The position numbers and the translations under genes were made by a program. A DNA stretch of 64,000 bases from Segatella baroniae DSM 16972 = JCM 13447 (lineage in GTDB: Bacteria; Bacteroidota; Bacteroidia; Bacteroidales; Bacteroidaceae), in NCBI RefSeq assembly GCF_000426585.1, contig NZ_AUFQ01000001.1:124001-188000 (forward strand), given 5' to 3'. The notes under the pieces are model-generated. The model did not search any database and was not told where the DNA came from. It saw only the letters and a list, made by a program, of their open reading frames with translations. Below, piece by piece: positions 34,919-42,573 of the stretch; position 1 is the first letter of the stretch; each line of letters begins with the position of its first letter.

Positions 34919-35548
34919 ATGAGAACAAGAATAACAATGATTATCTGCCTGTGCCTGCTTTTCGCAGGCAGGGCAAGCGCACAGTGGGTCGTAAGCGATC
35001 CGGGCAATCTGGCGCAGGGTATCATCAATGCCTCCAAAAACATCATCCATACCTCCAAGACTGCCACGAACATGGTGAGCAACTTTCAGGAAACGGTGAA
35101 AATCTATCAGCAGGGCAAAAAGTATTACGATGCCCTCAAATCGGTGAACAATCTCGTCAAGGACGCCCGCAAGGTGCAGCAGACCATCCTGATGGTAGGC
35201 GACATCACCGACATTTATGTAAACAGTTTCCAAAGGATGCTCCGTGATGGAAATTTCAGACCAGAAGAGCTGTCGGCAATCGCTTTCGGTTACACGAAAC
35301 TGCTGGAAGAGAGCAACGAAGTATTGACGGAACTGAAGAATGTGGTGAACATCACCACGCTCTCCATGACCGACAAGGAGCGCATGGACGTGGTGGAACG
35401 CTGCTACTCCAAAATGAAGCGTTACCGCAACCTTGTGAGCTATTACACCAACAAGAACATCTCCGTGAGTTATCTGCGTGCGAAGAAAAAGAACGACCTC
35501 GACCGCATCATGGGGCTGTACGGGAACATGAACGAAAGATACTGGTAA
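34919..35548 (+). CDS. traI: TraI, secreted helical protein (DUF4141)
   Basis: 209 residues from ATG 34919, which directly follows the leader CCACTAAAATCCAAAGTAAC. Signal peptide RITMIICLCLLFAGRASAQ (cleavage after about residue 21). The mature part is almost all helix (IINASKNIIHTSKTATNMVSNFQETVKIYQQGKKYYDALK...), like VirB5-type minor pilus proteins, and it stands immediately ahead of the VirB6-like gene as VirB5 usually does. The VirB5 link is by topology and order only. Confidence 0.82.
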   Translation: MRTRITMIICLCLLFAGRASAQWVVSDPGNLAQGIINASKNIIHTSKTATNMVSNFQETVKIYQQGKKYYDALKSVNNLVKDARKVQQTILMVGDITDIYVNSFQRMLRDGNFRPEELSAIAFGYTKLLEESNEVLTELKNVVNITTLSMTDKERMDVVERCYSKMKRYRNLVSYYTNKNISVSYLRAKKKNDLDRIMGLYGNMNERYW

Positions 35549-35552
35549 GCCT

Positions 35553-36557
35553 ATGGAGTTCGATAACCTTCATCAGATTTTACGCTCACTTTATGAGCAG
35601 ATGATGCCGCTATGTGGGGACATGGCGGGTGTGGCGAAAGGCATCGCCGGGCTGGGTGCGCTGTTCTACGTCGCCTACCGGGTATGGCAGTCGCTGGCGA
35701 GAGCCGAACCGATAGACGTATTCCCGATGCTCCGTCCTTTTGCCATCGGTCTGTGCATCATGTTCTTCCCGACTGTGGTGCTGGGCACGATAAACAGCAT
35801 CCTCTCACCCGTCGTACAGGGCACGGCAAAGATGCTGGAGGCGGAAACGCTGGACATGAACCGATACCGGGAGCAGAAGGACAAGCTGGAATACGAGGCG
35901 ATGGTACGCAACCCCGAAACCGCCTACCTCGTGTCCAACGAGGAATTTGACAAGCAACTGGAGGAACTCGGCTGGTCGCCCTCCGACATGGTGACGATGG
36001 CGGGAATGTATATCGACCGGGGAATGTACAACATGAAGAAGAGTATCCGCGACTTCTTCCGCGAGATACTGGAACTGCTGTTCCAAGCCGCCGCCCTCGT
36101 GATAGACACCGTCCGCACCTTCTTTCTCGTGGTGCTGGCGATACTCGGTCCGATAGCCTTCGCCCTGTCGGTATGGGACGGTTTCCAAAGCACGCTCACG
36201 CAGTGGATATGCCGCTACATACAGGTCTATCTGTGGCTTCCGGTGTCGGACATGTTCAGCACCATACTGGCGAAGATACAGGTGCTGATGCTGCAAAGCG
36301 ACATCGAGCGGATGCAGGCAGACCCGAACTTCTCGCTGGATTCGAGCGACGGGGTGTATATCGTGTTCCTCTGCATCGGCATCATCGGATACTTCACCAT
36401 TCCCACCGTTGCCGGCTGGATTATCCAAGCCGGAGGCATGGGCGGTTACGGTCGCAACGTGAACCAGATGGCGGGACGAGCCGGAAGCATGGCGGGCAGC
36501 GTGGCGGGTGCAGCCGCAGGAAACGTGGTCGGACGTGCCGGGAAACTGCTGAAATAA
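35553..36557 (+). CDS. traJ: TraJ, VirB6-like polytopic membrane protein
   Basis: 334 residues with several membrane segments (GIAGLGALFYVAYRVW, PFAIGLCIMFFPTVVLGTI, LFQAAALVIDTVRTFFLVVLAILGPIAFALSVW, VYIVFLCIGIIGYFTIPTVAGWII) and a Gly/Ala-rich C-terminal tail. A central WxxFQSTLTQWICRYIQVYLWLPVSD block corresponds to the conserved part of VirB6/TrbL proteins. It would form the inner-membrane part of the channel. Confidence 0.88.
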   Translation: MEFDNLHQILRSLYEQMMPLCGDMAGVAKGIAGLGALFYVAYRVWQSLARAEPIDVFPMLRPFAIGLCIMFFPTVVLGTINSILSPVVQGTAKMLEAETLDMNRYREQKDKLEYEAMVRNPETAYLVSNEEFDKQLEELGWSPSDMVTMAGMYIDRGMYNMKKSIRDFFREILELLFQAAALVIDTVRTFFLVVLAILGPIAFALSVWDGFQSTLTQWICRYIQVYLWLPVSDMFSTILAKIQVLMLQSDIERMQADPNFSLDSSDGVYIVFLCIGIIGYFTIPTVAGWIIQAGGMGGYGRNVNQMAGRAGSMAGSVAGAAAGNVVGRAGKLLK

Positions 36558-36588
36558 TCAACTGACAATTAAAAACGAATAAACAACA

Positions 36589-37212
36589 ATGGAATTTAAG
36601 TCACTTAAAAACATCGAATCATCGTTCAGGCAGATACGCCTGTTCGGTATCGTCTTCCTCTCGCTGTGCACCGTGGTGACGGTGTGGAGCGTGTGGAACT
36701 CCTACCGTTTCGCGGAGAAGCAACGGGAGAAAATCTATGTGTTGGACAACGGCAAGTCGCTGATGCTTGCGCTGTCGCAGGATCTGTCGCAGAACCGTCC
36801 AGCGGAGGCACGGGAGCATGTGCGCCGCTTCCACGAGCTTTTCTTCACGCTGTCACCTGAAAAAAGCGCGATTGAACACAACGTAAAACGTGCCTTGCTG
36901 CTGGCAGACAAGAGCGTGTACCACTATTATTCGGACTTCGCCGAGAAGGGGTACTACAACCGCATCATCGCCGGAAACATCAACCAAGTGTTGAAGGTGG
37001 ACAGCGTGGTGTGTGACTTCAACGCCTATCCCTACCGAGCCGTGACCTACGCCACGCAGAAAATCATCCGGCAAAGCAACGTCACCGAGCGCAGCCTCGT
37101 GACCACCTGCCGCCTGCTGAACGCATCACGGTCGGACGACAATCCCAACGGCTTCACCATCGAGGGTTTCACCATCATCGAGAATAAGGATTTACAGACT
37201 ATCAAACGGTAA
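36589..37212 (+). CDS. traK: TraK, VirB8-like protein
   Basis: 207 residues with one N-terminal membrane helix (IRLFGIVFLSLCTVVTVWSVW, about 17-38) and a periplasmic domain of about 165 residues, the size and topology of VirB8. The conserved strings FHELFFTLSP and YHYYSDFAEKGYYNRIIAGNINQ are typical of the Bacteroidetes TraK family. It would join inner-membrane and periplasmic parts of the channel. Confidence 0.87.
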   Translation: MEFKSLKNIESSFRQIRLFGIVFLSLCTVVTVWSVWNSYRFAEKQREKIYVLDNGKSLMLALSQDLSQNRPAEAREHVRRFHELFFTLSPEKSAIEHNVKRALLLADKSVYHYYSDFAEKGYYNRIIAGNINQVLKVDSVVCDFNAYPYRAVTYATQKIIRQSNVTERSLVTTCRLLNASRSDDNPNGFTIEGFTIIENKDLQTIKR

Positions 37213-37218
37213 CGGATT

Positions 37219-37539
37219 ATGAAACGGAAAGTAAAAAGTATCAGAAAAACAATGTGGGGCGTGTACTGGAAGCTCCACGACAAACGGAAACGGCTGGTGG
37301 CAAGGCTCAAAGGGTATCTGGACGGTTTGCCGCCGGAAACACGCCGCCGCATCGTACTGGGGATGCTCGCCGCCTTCGCGGTGCTTGCCCTCTACACCTT
37401 CGGCAGAGCCGTCTATGACATCGGCAGGAACGACGGCTTACGCATGGAAACGGGACACGCCGGACGGGTGGAACTGCCGACCCCGGTGGAAACTGACAAT
37501 CACTTAACACCTTATTTATATGGAACAGACGAAGAATGA
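37219..37539 (+). CDS. traL: TraL, small membrane protein (DUF3989)
   Basis: 106 residues. A basic N terminus (KRKVKSIRKTMWGVYWKLHDKRKRLVARLKGYL) precedes one membrane helix (IVLGMLAAFAVLALYTFGRAVYDIG) and a short periplasmic tail. It overlaps the start of traM by 20 nt, so the two are coupled. Role unknown. Confidence 0.82.
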   Translation: MKRKVKSIRKTMWGVYWKLHDKRKRLVARLKGYLDGLPPETRRRIVLGMLAAFAVLALYTFGRAVYDIGRNDGLRMETGHAGRVELPTPVETDNHLTPYLYGTDEE

Positions 37540-38866
37540 ACCGACGAAAGAGAACAAAGCCGCTCCCGACACGGGAAAGCCGAAAAAGGGGCGCGAACCG
37601 CTGACCGAGGCGCAGCGGCTGAAACGGCAGAAGATGATAGTCCTGCCCGCTATGGTGCTGGTGTTCATCGGGGCGATGTGGCTGATATTCGCCCCGTCCT
37701 CCGGCAAGGAGCAACAGCCGGGAACAGACGGATACAACACCGAGATGCCCGACGCGGACAAGGCGAACCGGCAGATTATCGGCGACAAGTTGAAAGCCTA
37801 CGAGCATGGGGAGATGGAAGAGCGTCTGGAGAGCCGCAACCGTGCCATCGGGCAGCTGGGCGACATGTTCGACCGCGAGATAGCTGGAACGGAGGACGGG
37901 ACGGACTTCGACCTCGCCAATCCGGGCGGCAAAGAGGAAAAGGCACAGCCCGCCACGCCGCAGACCATCCAATCCTCCGCAGCCGCCTACCGTGACCTGA
38001 ACGCCACCCTCGGCAACTTCTACGAACAGCCGAAGAACGACAATGCCGAGATGGATGAGCTGTTGGAGCGCATCGCCTCGCTGGAGTCGGAACTGGAAAG
38101 CGAGAAGGGCAGGACTTCATCTATGGACGAACAGGTGGCACTTATGGAGAAGTCCTATGAGCTGGCGGCAAAGTACATGGGCGGTCAGAACGGAGGAAAG
38201 CCGGAACAGGCGGCAGAGCCTTCCACCGTGCAGAAGGGAAAGAAGAACACGGCGACACCCGTAAGGCAAGTGACCCGCCAAGTCGTTTCCTCCCTTGCAC
38301 AGCCCATGAGCAACGCGGAGTTTGTCGCCACCTTCTCGCAGGAGCGCAACCGGGGGTTCAACACGGCTGTCGGCACTACAGAGGTATCGGACCGGAATAC
38401 CATCCCGGCATGTGTGCATGGTGCGCAGAGCGTGACGGACGGACAGACGGTAAGGTTGCGCCTGCTGGAGCCTATGGCGGTGGCGGGCAGAACAATCCCA
38501 CGCAATGCAGTGGTGGTCGGCACGGGCAAGATACAGGGTGAGCGGCTCGACATCGAGGTCACCTCGCTGGAATACGATGGCACGATTATCCCGGTGGAGC
38601 TTGCGGTCTATGACACGGACGGACAGCCCGGTATCTTCATCCCGAACTCGATGGAGATGAACGCCGTCAGGGAGGTCGCCGCCAACATGGGCGGCTCGTT
38701 AGGGAGCAGCATCAACATCTCCACCAATGCCGGGGCGCAGCTCGCCTCCGATTTGGGCAAGGGGCTGATACAAGGCACGAGCCAGTACATCGCCAAGAAG
38801 ATGCGAACCGTAAAGGTGCATCTGAAAGCCGGGTACAGGGTCATGCTCTATCAGGAAAAGGACTGA
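37520..38866 (+). CDS. traM: TraM, VirB10-like protein
   Basis: 448 residues. A charged cytoplasmic N terminus (about 1-45), one membrane helix (MIVLPAMVLVFIGAMWLIFAP, about 38-58), a long helical and low-complexity periplasmic spacer with a coiled coil (MDELLERIASLESELESEKGR), and a C-terminal beta domain (TIPACVHGAQSVTDGQTVRLRLLEPMAVAGRTIPRNAVVVGTGKI...) typical of VirB10/TrbI. It would transmit ATP-driven changes from inner to outer membrane. Confidence 0.9.
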   Translation: MEQTKNEPTKENKAAPDTGKPKKGREPLTEAQRLKRQKMIVLPAMVLVFIGAMWLIFAPSSGKEQQPGTDGYNTEMPDADKANRQIIGDKLKAYEHGEMEERLESRNRAIGQLGDMFDREIAGTEDGTDFDLANPGGKEEKAQPATPQTIQSSAAAYRDLNATLGNFYEQPKNDNAEMDELLERIASLESELESEKGRTSSMDEQVALMEKSYELAAKYMGGQNGGKPEQAAEPSTVQKGKKNTATPVRQVTRQVVSSLAQPMSNAEFVATFSQERNRGFNTAVGTTEVSDRNTIPACVHGAQSVTDGQTVRLRLLEPMAVAGRTIPRNAVVVGTGKIQGERLDIEVTSLEYDGTIIPVELAVYDTDGQPGIFIPNSMEMNAVREVAANMGGSLGSSINISTNAGAQLASDLGKGLIQGTSQYIAKKMRTVKVHLKAGYRVMLYQEKD

Positions 38867-38913
38867 AAACAACAATCAATCAAAAAAACATTTACCACTA
38901 AAATCCAAAAGTA

Positions 38914-39900
38914 ATGAGAAAAGTAATCATCATGTTTGCCCTCGCTATGGGCATCGCAACTGCCAACGCGCAGGAGAATGTAACCGTTGAAACGACCAAA
39001 GGAAGTGAACAGCCGACCTTGACGAAGGAGGTCTATCCGCAGAAGGAGGCGGACGGCGACCTGTATCACGGTCTGTCGCGCAAGCTGACCTTCGACCGCA
39101 TGATACCGCCGCACGGACTGGAAGTGACCTATGACAAGACCGTCCACGTCATTTTTCCGGCGGAGGTGCGCTATGTCGATTTAGGCTCGCCCGACCTGAT
39201 TGCCGGGAAAGCCGACGGAGCGGAGAACGTCATCCGCGTGAAGGCTACCGTGAGAAATTTTCCCAACGAAACGAATATGTCCGTCATCACGGAGGACGGC
39301 AGTTTCTACACCTTCAACGTGAAGTACGCCGCCGAACCGCTGTTACTCAACGTGGAGATGTGCGATTTCATCCATGACGGCAGTACGGTGAACCGCCCGA
39401 ACAATGCGCAGGAAATCTATCTGAAAGAGCTGGGCAGCGAAAGCCCGATGCTGGTGCGCCTTATCATGAAGTCCATCCACAAACAGAACAAGCGCGAGGT
39501 GAAGCATATCGGCTGCAAGCGTTTCGGCATCCAATACCTGTTGAAAGGCATCTACACGCACAACGGCTTACTCTACTTCCACACGGAGATAAAGAACCAG
39601 AGCAACGTGCCTTTCGATGTGGACTACATCACTTGGAAAATCGTGGACAAGAAGGTGGCGAAACGTACCGCCGTGCAGGAGCAGATCATTCTGCCGCTCC
39701 GTGCGCAGAACTACGCCACTCTCGTGCCGGGCAAAAAAAGTGAGCGCACGGTCTTCACGATGGCGAAGTTCACCATCCCCGACGACAAGTGCCTCGTGGT
39801 GGAGCTGAACGAGAAGAACGGCGGCCGTCACCAGTCCTTCGTGATTGAGAACGAGGATTTGGTACGAGCCAGCACCATTAACGAACTTCAAGTGCGCTGA
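38914..39900 (+). CDS. traN: TraN, VirB9-like protein (DUF4138)
   Basis: 328 residues, ATG right after the leader CCACTAAAATCCAAAAGTA. Signal peptide KVIIMFALAMGIATANAQ (about 1-20). The mature protein is beta-rich, with the conserved THVIFPAEVRYVDLGS-type segment (here VHVIFPAEVRYVDLGSPDLI, about 76-95) of the Bacteroidetes TraN family, considered equivalent to VirB9/TrbG. It would sit in the periplasm and outer membrane with TraM and TraO. Confidence 0.9.
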   Translation: MRKVIIMFALAMGIATANAQENVTVETTKGSEQPTLTKEVYPQKEADGDLYHGLSRKLTFDRMIPPHGLEVTYDKTVHVIFPAEVRYVDLGSPDLIAGKADGAENVIRVKATVRNFPNETNMSVITEDGSFYTFNVKYAAEPLLLNVEMCDFIHDGSTVNRPNNAQEIYLKELGSESPMLVRLIMKSIHKQNKREVKHIGCKRFGIQYLLKGIYTHNGLLYFHTEIKNQSNVPFDVDYITWKIVDKKVAKRTAVQEQIILPLRAQNYATLVPGKKSERTVFTMAKFTIPDDKCLVVELNEKNGGRHQSFVIENEDLVRASTINELQVR

Positions 39901-39902
39901 CC

Positions 39903-40478
39903 ATGAGAAAATACATCGCAATAATCATCGCGTCGCTTGCCCTTTTCACGGGGCAGGCGCACGCCCAGCGGTGTCTGCCGAAGATGCATGGCATCGAGGT
40001 AAGGGCGGACATGGCGGACGGTTTCAATCCCGGTGGCAAGGACGGCGGCTACAGTTTCGGGGCGTCTCTTTCCACCTACACGAAGAGGGGAAACAAGTGG
40101 GTGTTCGGTGGCGAATACCTCCTGAAAAACAATCCTTACAAGAACACCAAGATACCCGTGGCGCAGTTCACGGCGGAGGGCGGCTATTACTTCAAGATAC
40201 TGTCGGACGCTCGAAAAATCGTGTTCGTCTATGCCGGGGCTTCGGCTCTTGCCGGATATGAGTCGGTGAACTGGGGAACGAAGGTGCTGCATGACGGTTC
40301 TACGCTGCACGACCGGGACGCCTTCATCTACGGCGGCGCGCTGACGCTCGATGTGGAATGCTACGTGGCAGACCGTATAGCCCTGCTTGCCAATCTGCGG
40401 GAGCGTTGCCTTTGGGGTGGCGACACGCGGAAGTTTCACACGCAGTTCGGGGTCGGTATCAAGTTCATCATCAACTGA
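39903..40478 (+). CDS. traO: TraO, outer-membrane conjugation protein
   Basis: 191 residues. Signal peptide KYIAIIIASLALFTGQAHAQR (about 1-21), then a beta-strand-rich protein (GIEVRADMADGFNPGGKDGGYSFGASLSTYTKRGNKWVFGGEYLLKN...) ending in an aromatic-like C terminus (FGVGIKFIIN), the look of a small outer-membrane barrel. It follows traN by 2 nt and precedes traP by 7 nt. Confidence 0.87.
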   Translation: MRKYIAIIIASLALFTGQAHAQRCLPKMHGIEVRADMADGFNPGGKDGGYSFGASLSTYTKRGNKWVFGGEYLLKNNPYKNTKIPVAQFTAEGGYYFKILSDARKIVFVYAGASALAGYESVNWGTKVLHDGSTLHDRDAFIYGGALTLDVECYVADRIALLANLRERCLWGGDTRKFHTQFGVGIKFIIN

Positions 40479-40485
40479 CACGGGC

Positions 40486-41388
40486 ATGGAAAGGACGGAA
40501 ATAGATGCTGTCAGAAGGATGCCGCTTACGGATTTTCTCGCACGGCTGGGGCATGAGCCTGTTAGAAGGAGCAGTAACGAGCTGTGGTATCTTGCCCCGT
40601 ACAGGGGCGAGCGCACACCCTCTTTCCGTGTGAACGTGGCGAAACAGCTCTGGTACGACTTCGGTTTGGGCAAGGGCGGCGACATCTTCACGCTTGCCGG
40701 GGAGTTTCTGCAAAGCGATGACTTCATGAAGCAAGCGAAGTTCATAGCGGAAGCCGCCAATATGACGGTTGCCGGATGGGAAAAGCCCGCCTATCTCCCG
40801 AAGCCGACCGAACCCGTCTTTGAGGATGTGGAGGTCGCTCCGTTACTTCGCTCACCGTTGACGGACTATCTGGCGGAACGTGGCATACCCATCGCCATCA
40901 CATCCCGTCACTGTTGCCGTCTGAACTACAGTGTGCGTGGAAAACGGTATTTTGCTGTCGGTTTCCTGAATATGGCAGGTGGATATGAAGTCCGAAGCCG
41001 ATTTTTCAAGGGGTGCATCCCGCCAAAAGATGTGTCTTTGGCAAGGACGAAGGAAATCCCGGCTGACGAGTGCCTCGTGTTTGAGGGCTTCATGGACTTT
41101 CTCTCCGCTGTGACGCTTGGCGTAACCGGTAACGCTGACTGCCTTGTTCTGAACTCTGTCGCCAACGTGGAGAAGGCGGCGGAATTGCTGGACGGCTACG
41201 GGCGCATCGGATGCTTCCTTGACCGTGACGAAGCCGGACGGCGGACGCTTGACGCTCTTGCCAAACGGTATGGGGCGCGTGTCGCCGACCGTTCCTCCCT
41301 CTATGACGGTTGCAAGGACTTGAATGAGTACCTGCAACGGACAACGAAAAAACAGAAAAACAATCATCTAAAAATCGAAGAACAATGA
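40486..41388 (+). CDS. traP: TraP, CHC2/TOPRIM DNA primase
   Basis: 300 residues from ATG 40486. The N terminus resembles the DnaG zinc-finger domain region (FLARLGHEPVRRSSNELWYLAPYRGERTPSFRVNVAKQLWYDFGLGKGGDIFTLAGEF), though most zinc-binding cysteines and histidines are replaced, so zinc binding is doubtful. A TOPRIM domain follows with ECLVFEGFMDFLSA (about 190), and CFLDRDEAGRRT (about 242). Primases of this kind prime the complementary strand in the recipient. Its stop overlaps the traQ start by 4 nt. Confidence 0.88.
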   Translation: MERTEIDAVRRMPLTDFLARLGHEPVRRSSNELWYLAPYRGERTPSFRVNVAKQLWYDFGLGKGGDIFTLAGEFLQSDDFMKQAKFIAEAANMTVAGWEKPAYLPKPTEPVFEDVEVAPLLRSPLTDYLAERGIPIAITSRHCCRLNYSVRGKRYFAVGFLNMAGGYEVRSRFFKGCIPPKDVSLARTKEIPADECLVFEGFMDFLSAVTLGVTGNADCLVLNSVANVEKAAELLDGYGRIGCFLDRDEAGRRTLDALAKRYGARVADRSSLYDGCKDLNEYLQRTTKKQKNNHLKIEEQ

Positions 41389-41888
41389 ACATACTGAACA
41401 ACAGAAACAAGAGTACAAACATCTTTAAGGTGGTGGCGTTATGCCTGATAGCCGCTGTGTCATTCACCCTCGTGTCGTGCGATGACGACATGGACATCCA
41501 ACAGTCCTATCCCTTCACGGTGGAGGTCATGCCCGTGCCGAACAAGGTGACAAAGGGGCAGACGGTGGAAATCCGCTGTGAACTGAAAAAGGAGGGCGAC
41601 TTCGCTAACACGCTTTATACCATCCGCTATTTTCAGTTTGAGGGAGAAGGAAAGTTGAAAATGGATAACGGCATCACCTTCCTGCCCAACGACCGCTACC
41701 TGCTGGAGAACGAAAAGTTCCGCCTGTACTACACGGCGGAGGGCGAAGAGGCGCACAACTTTATTGTGGTGGTGGAGGACAACTTCGGCAACTCCTTCGA
41801 GCTGGAATTTGACTTCAACAACCGGAATGTAAAGGATGACGGTTTGACCATCGTTCCCATCGGCAACTTCAGCCCCTTGCTGAAATGA
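41385..41888 (+). CDS. traQ: TraQ, lipoprotein (DUF3872)
   Basis: 167 residues. Lipoprotein signal VVALCLIAAVSFTLVSC with the lipobox cysteine at about residue 32. The mature part (DIQQSYPFTVEVMPVPNKVTKGQTVEIRCELKKEGDF...) has an immunoglobulin-like strand pattern and is the DUF3872 family. It overlaps traP at the start and the lysozyme gene at the end (ATGA), so the three are tightly coupled. Probably stabilises the envelope part of the channel; not shown. Confidence 0.85.
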   Translation: MNILNNRNKSTNIFKVVALCLIAAVSFTLVSCDDDMDIQQSYPFTVEVMPVPNKVTKGQTVEIRCELKKEGDFANTLYTIRYFQFEGEGKLKMDNGITFLPNDRYLLENEKFRLYYTAEGEEAHNFIVVVEDNFGNSFELEFDFNNRNVKDDGLTIVPIGNFSPLLK

Positions 41889-42412
41889 TGCGTGTATTCA
41901 TGGTAATGCTCTGTTCGCTTATGGCGGTCTGTTCCGTGTCCGCACGGATCAGCCGCCGAGAGGGAATGGACGGGCAGGCGGCAATCTACCGTTTGCCACT
42001 TTTCGAGAGGGCGGTGTGCTGCACGAAATATTTTGAGGGCTGGCACTCGGAAAAACACCACCCATACGTGGGTTGGGGTCACAAAATTCTGCCGGACGAA
42101 AGATATTCGGCACGAACCATGACGAAGCGGCAGGCGGACGTGCTTCTGCGGAAAGACTTGCGGAAGTTCTGCGCGATGTTCCGGCAGTTCGGGAAAGACA
42201 GCCTTTTACTCGCCACGCTTGCCTACAACGTGGGTCCATACCGGCTTTTGGGTAGCAAGACAATCCCCAAAAGCACCTTGATAAAGAAGTTGGAGGCTGG
42301 CGACAGGAACATCTACCATGAATATATTGCTTTTTGCAGTTACAAGGGAAAACGCCATGCCATGCTGCTCACACGGAGAAAGGTGGAGTTTGCGCTGCTG
42401 TATATCCCGTGA
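41885..42412 (+). CDS. conjugation-associated lysozyme (GH24-like)
   Basis: 175 residues. Signal peptide MVMLCSLMAVCSVSA. The lysozyme core shows KYFEGWHSEKHHPYVGWGHKI (catalytic Glu near residue 50, with the downstream G-W-G-H replacing the usual T-x-G-x-G), RKDLRKFCAMF and LATLAYNVGP. Such enzymes open peptidoglycan locally for the transfer channel. It is the last gene of the tra operon, overlapping traQ by 4 nt. Confidence 0.83.
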   Translation: MMRVFMVMLCSLMAVCSVSARISRREGMDGQAAIYRLPLFERAVCCTKYFEGWHSEKHHPYVGWGHKILPDERYSARTMTKRQADVLLRKDLRKFCAMFRQFGKDSLLLATLAYNVGPYRLLGSKTIPKSTLIKKLEAGDRNIYHEYIAFCSYKGKRHAMLLTRRKVEFALLYIP

Positions 42413-42435
42413 TTGATGCAAAATTCGTAAAAAAA

Positions 42436-42477
42436 ATAATTACCTCTGTTTTATAATTCAAGAGCAGGGGTAATTAT
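42436..42477. terminator. hairpin after the tra operon
   Basis: ATAATTACCTCTG (42436-42448) pairs with CAGGGGTAATTAT (42465-42477), 12 of 13 positions plus one G-U. A run of eight A on the left gives a U-tract on the minus strand, so it is better as a minus-strand terminator, though no minus-strand gene enters from the right. It may still mark the end of the tra transcript. Confidence 0.45.
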
Positions 42478-42522
42478 GTATCACCTCAATATTACTTTAG
42501 TTGTATTATTTTATGATAACAT

Positions 42523-42553
42523 TTTGTCATTCAGTATAAAATGCCTAATTTTG
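42523..42553 (+). promoter_or_regulatory. promoter of the OLD-like ATPase gene
   Basis: TTTG (42523-42526), 19 nt, then TAATTTTG (42546-42553): a full-consensus Bacteroidetes promoter. It places transcription start near 42560 and decides the gene start at 42574, since the ATG at 42541 is upstream of the -7 box. Confidence 0.8.
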
Positions 42554-42573
42554 CGTCCAAAGACAGAACAATT

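Noticed and set aside
42541..42573. Upstream ATG extending the OLD-like protein by 11 residues
   Set aside because: The consensus -7 box TAATTTTG at 42546-42553 lies downstream of this ATG, so it would not be in the transcript.
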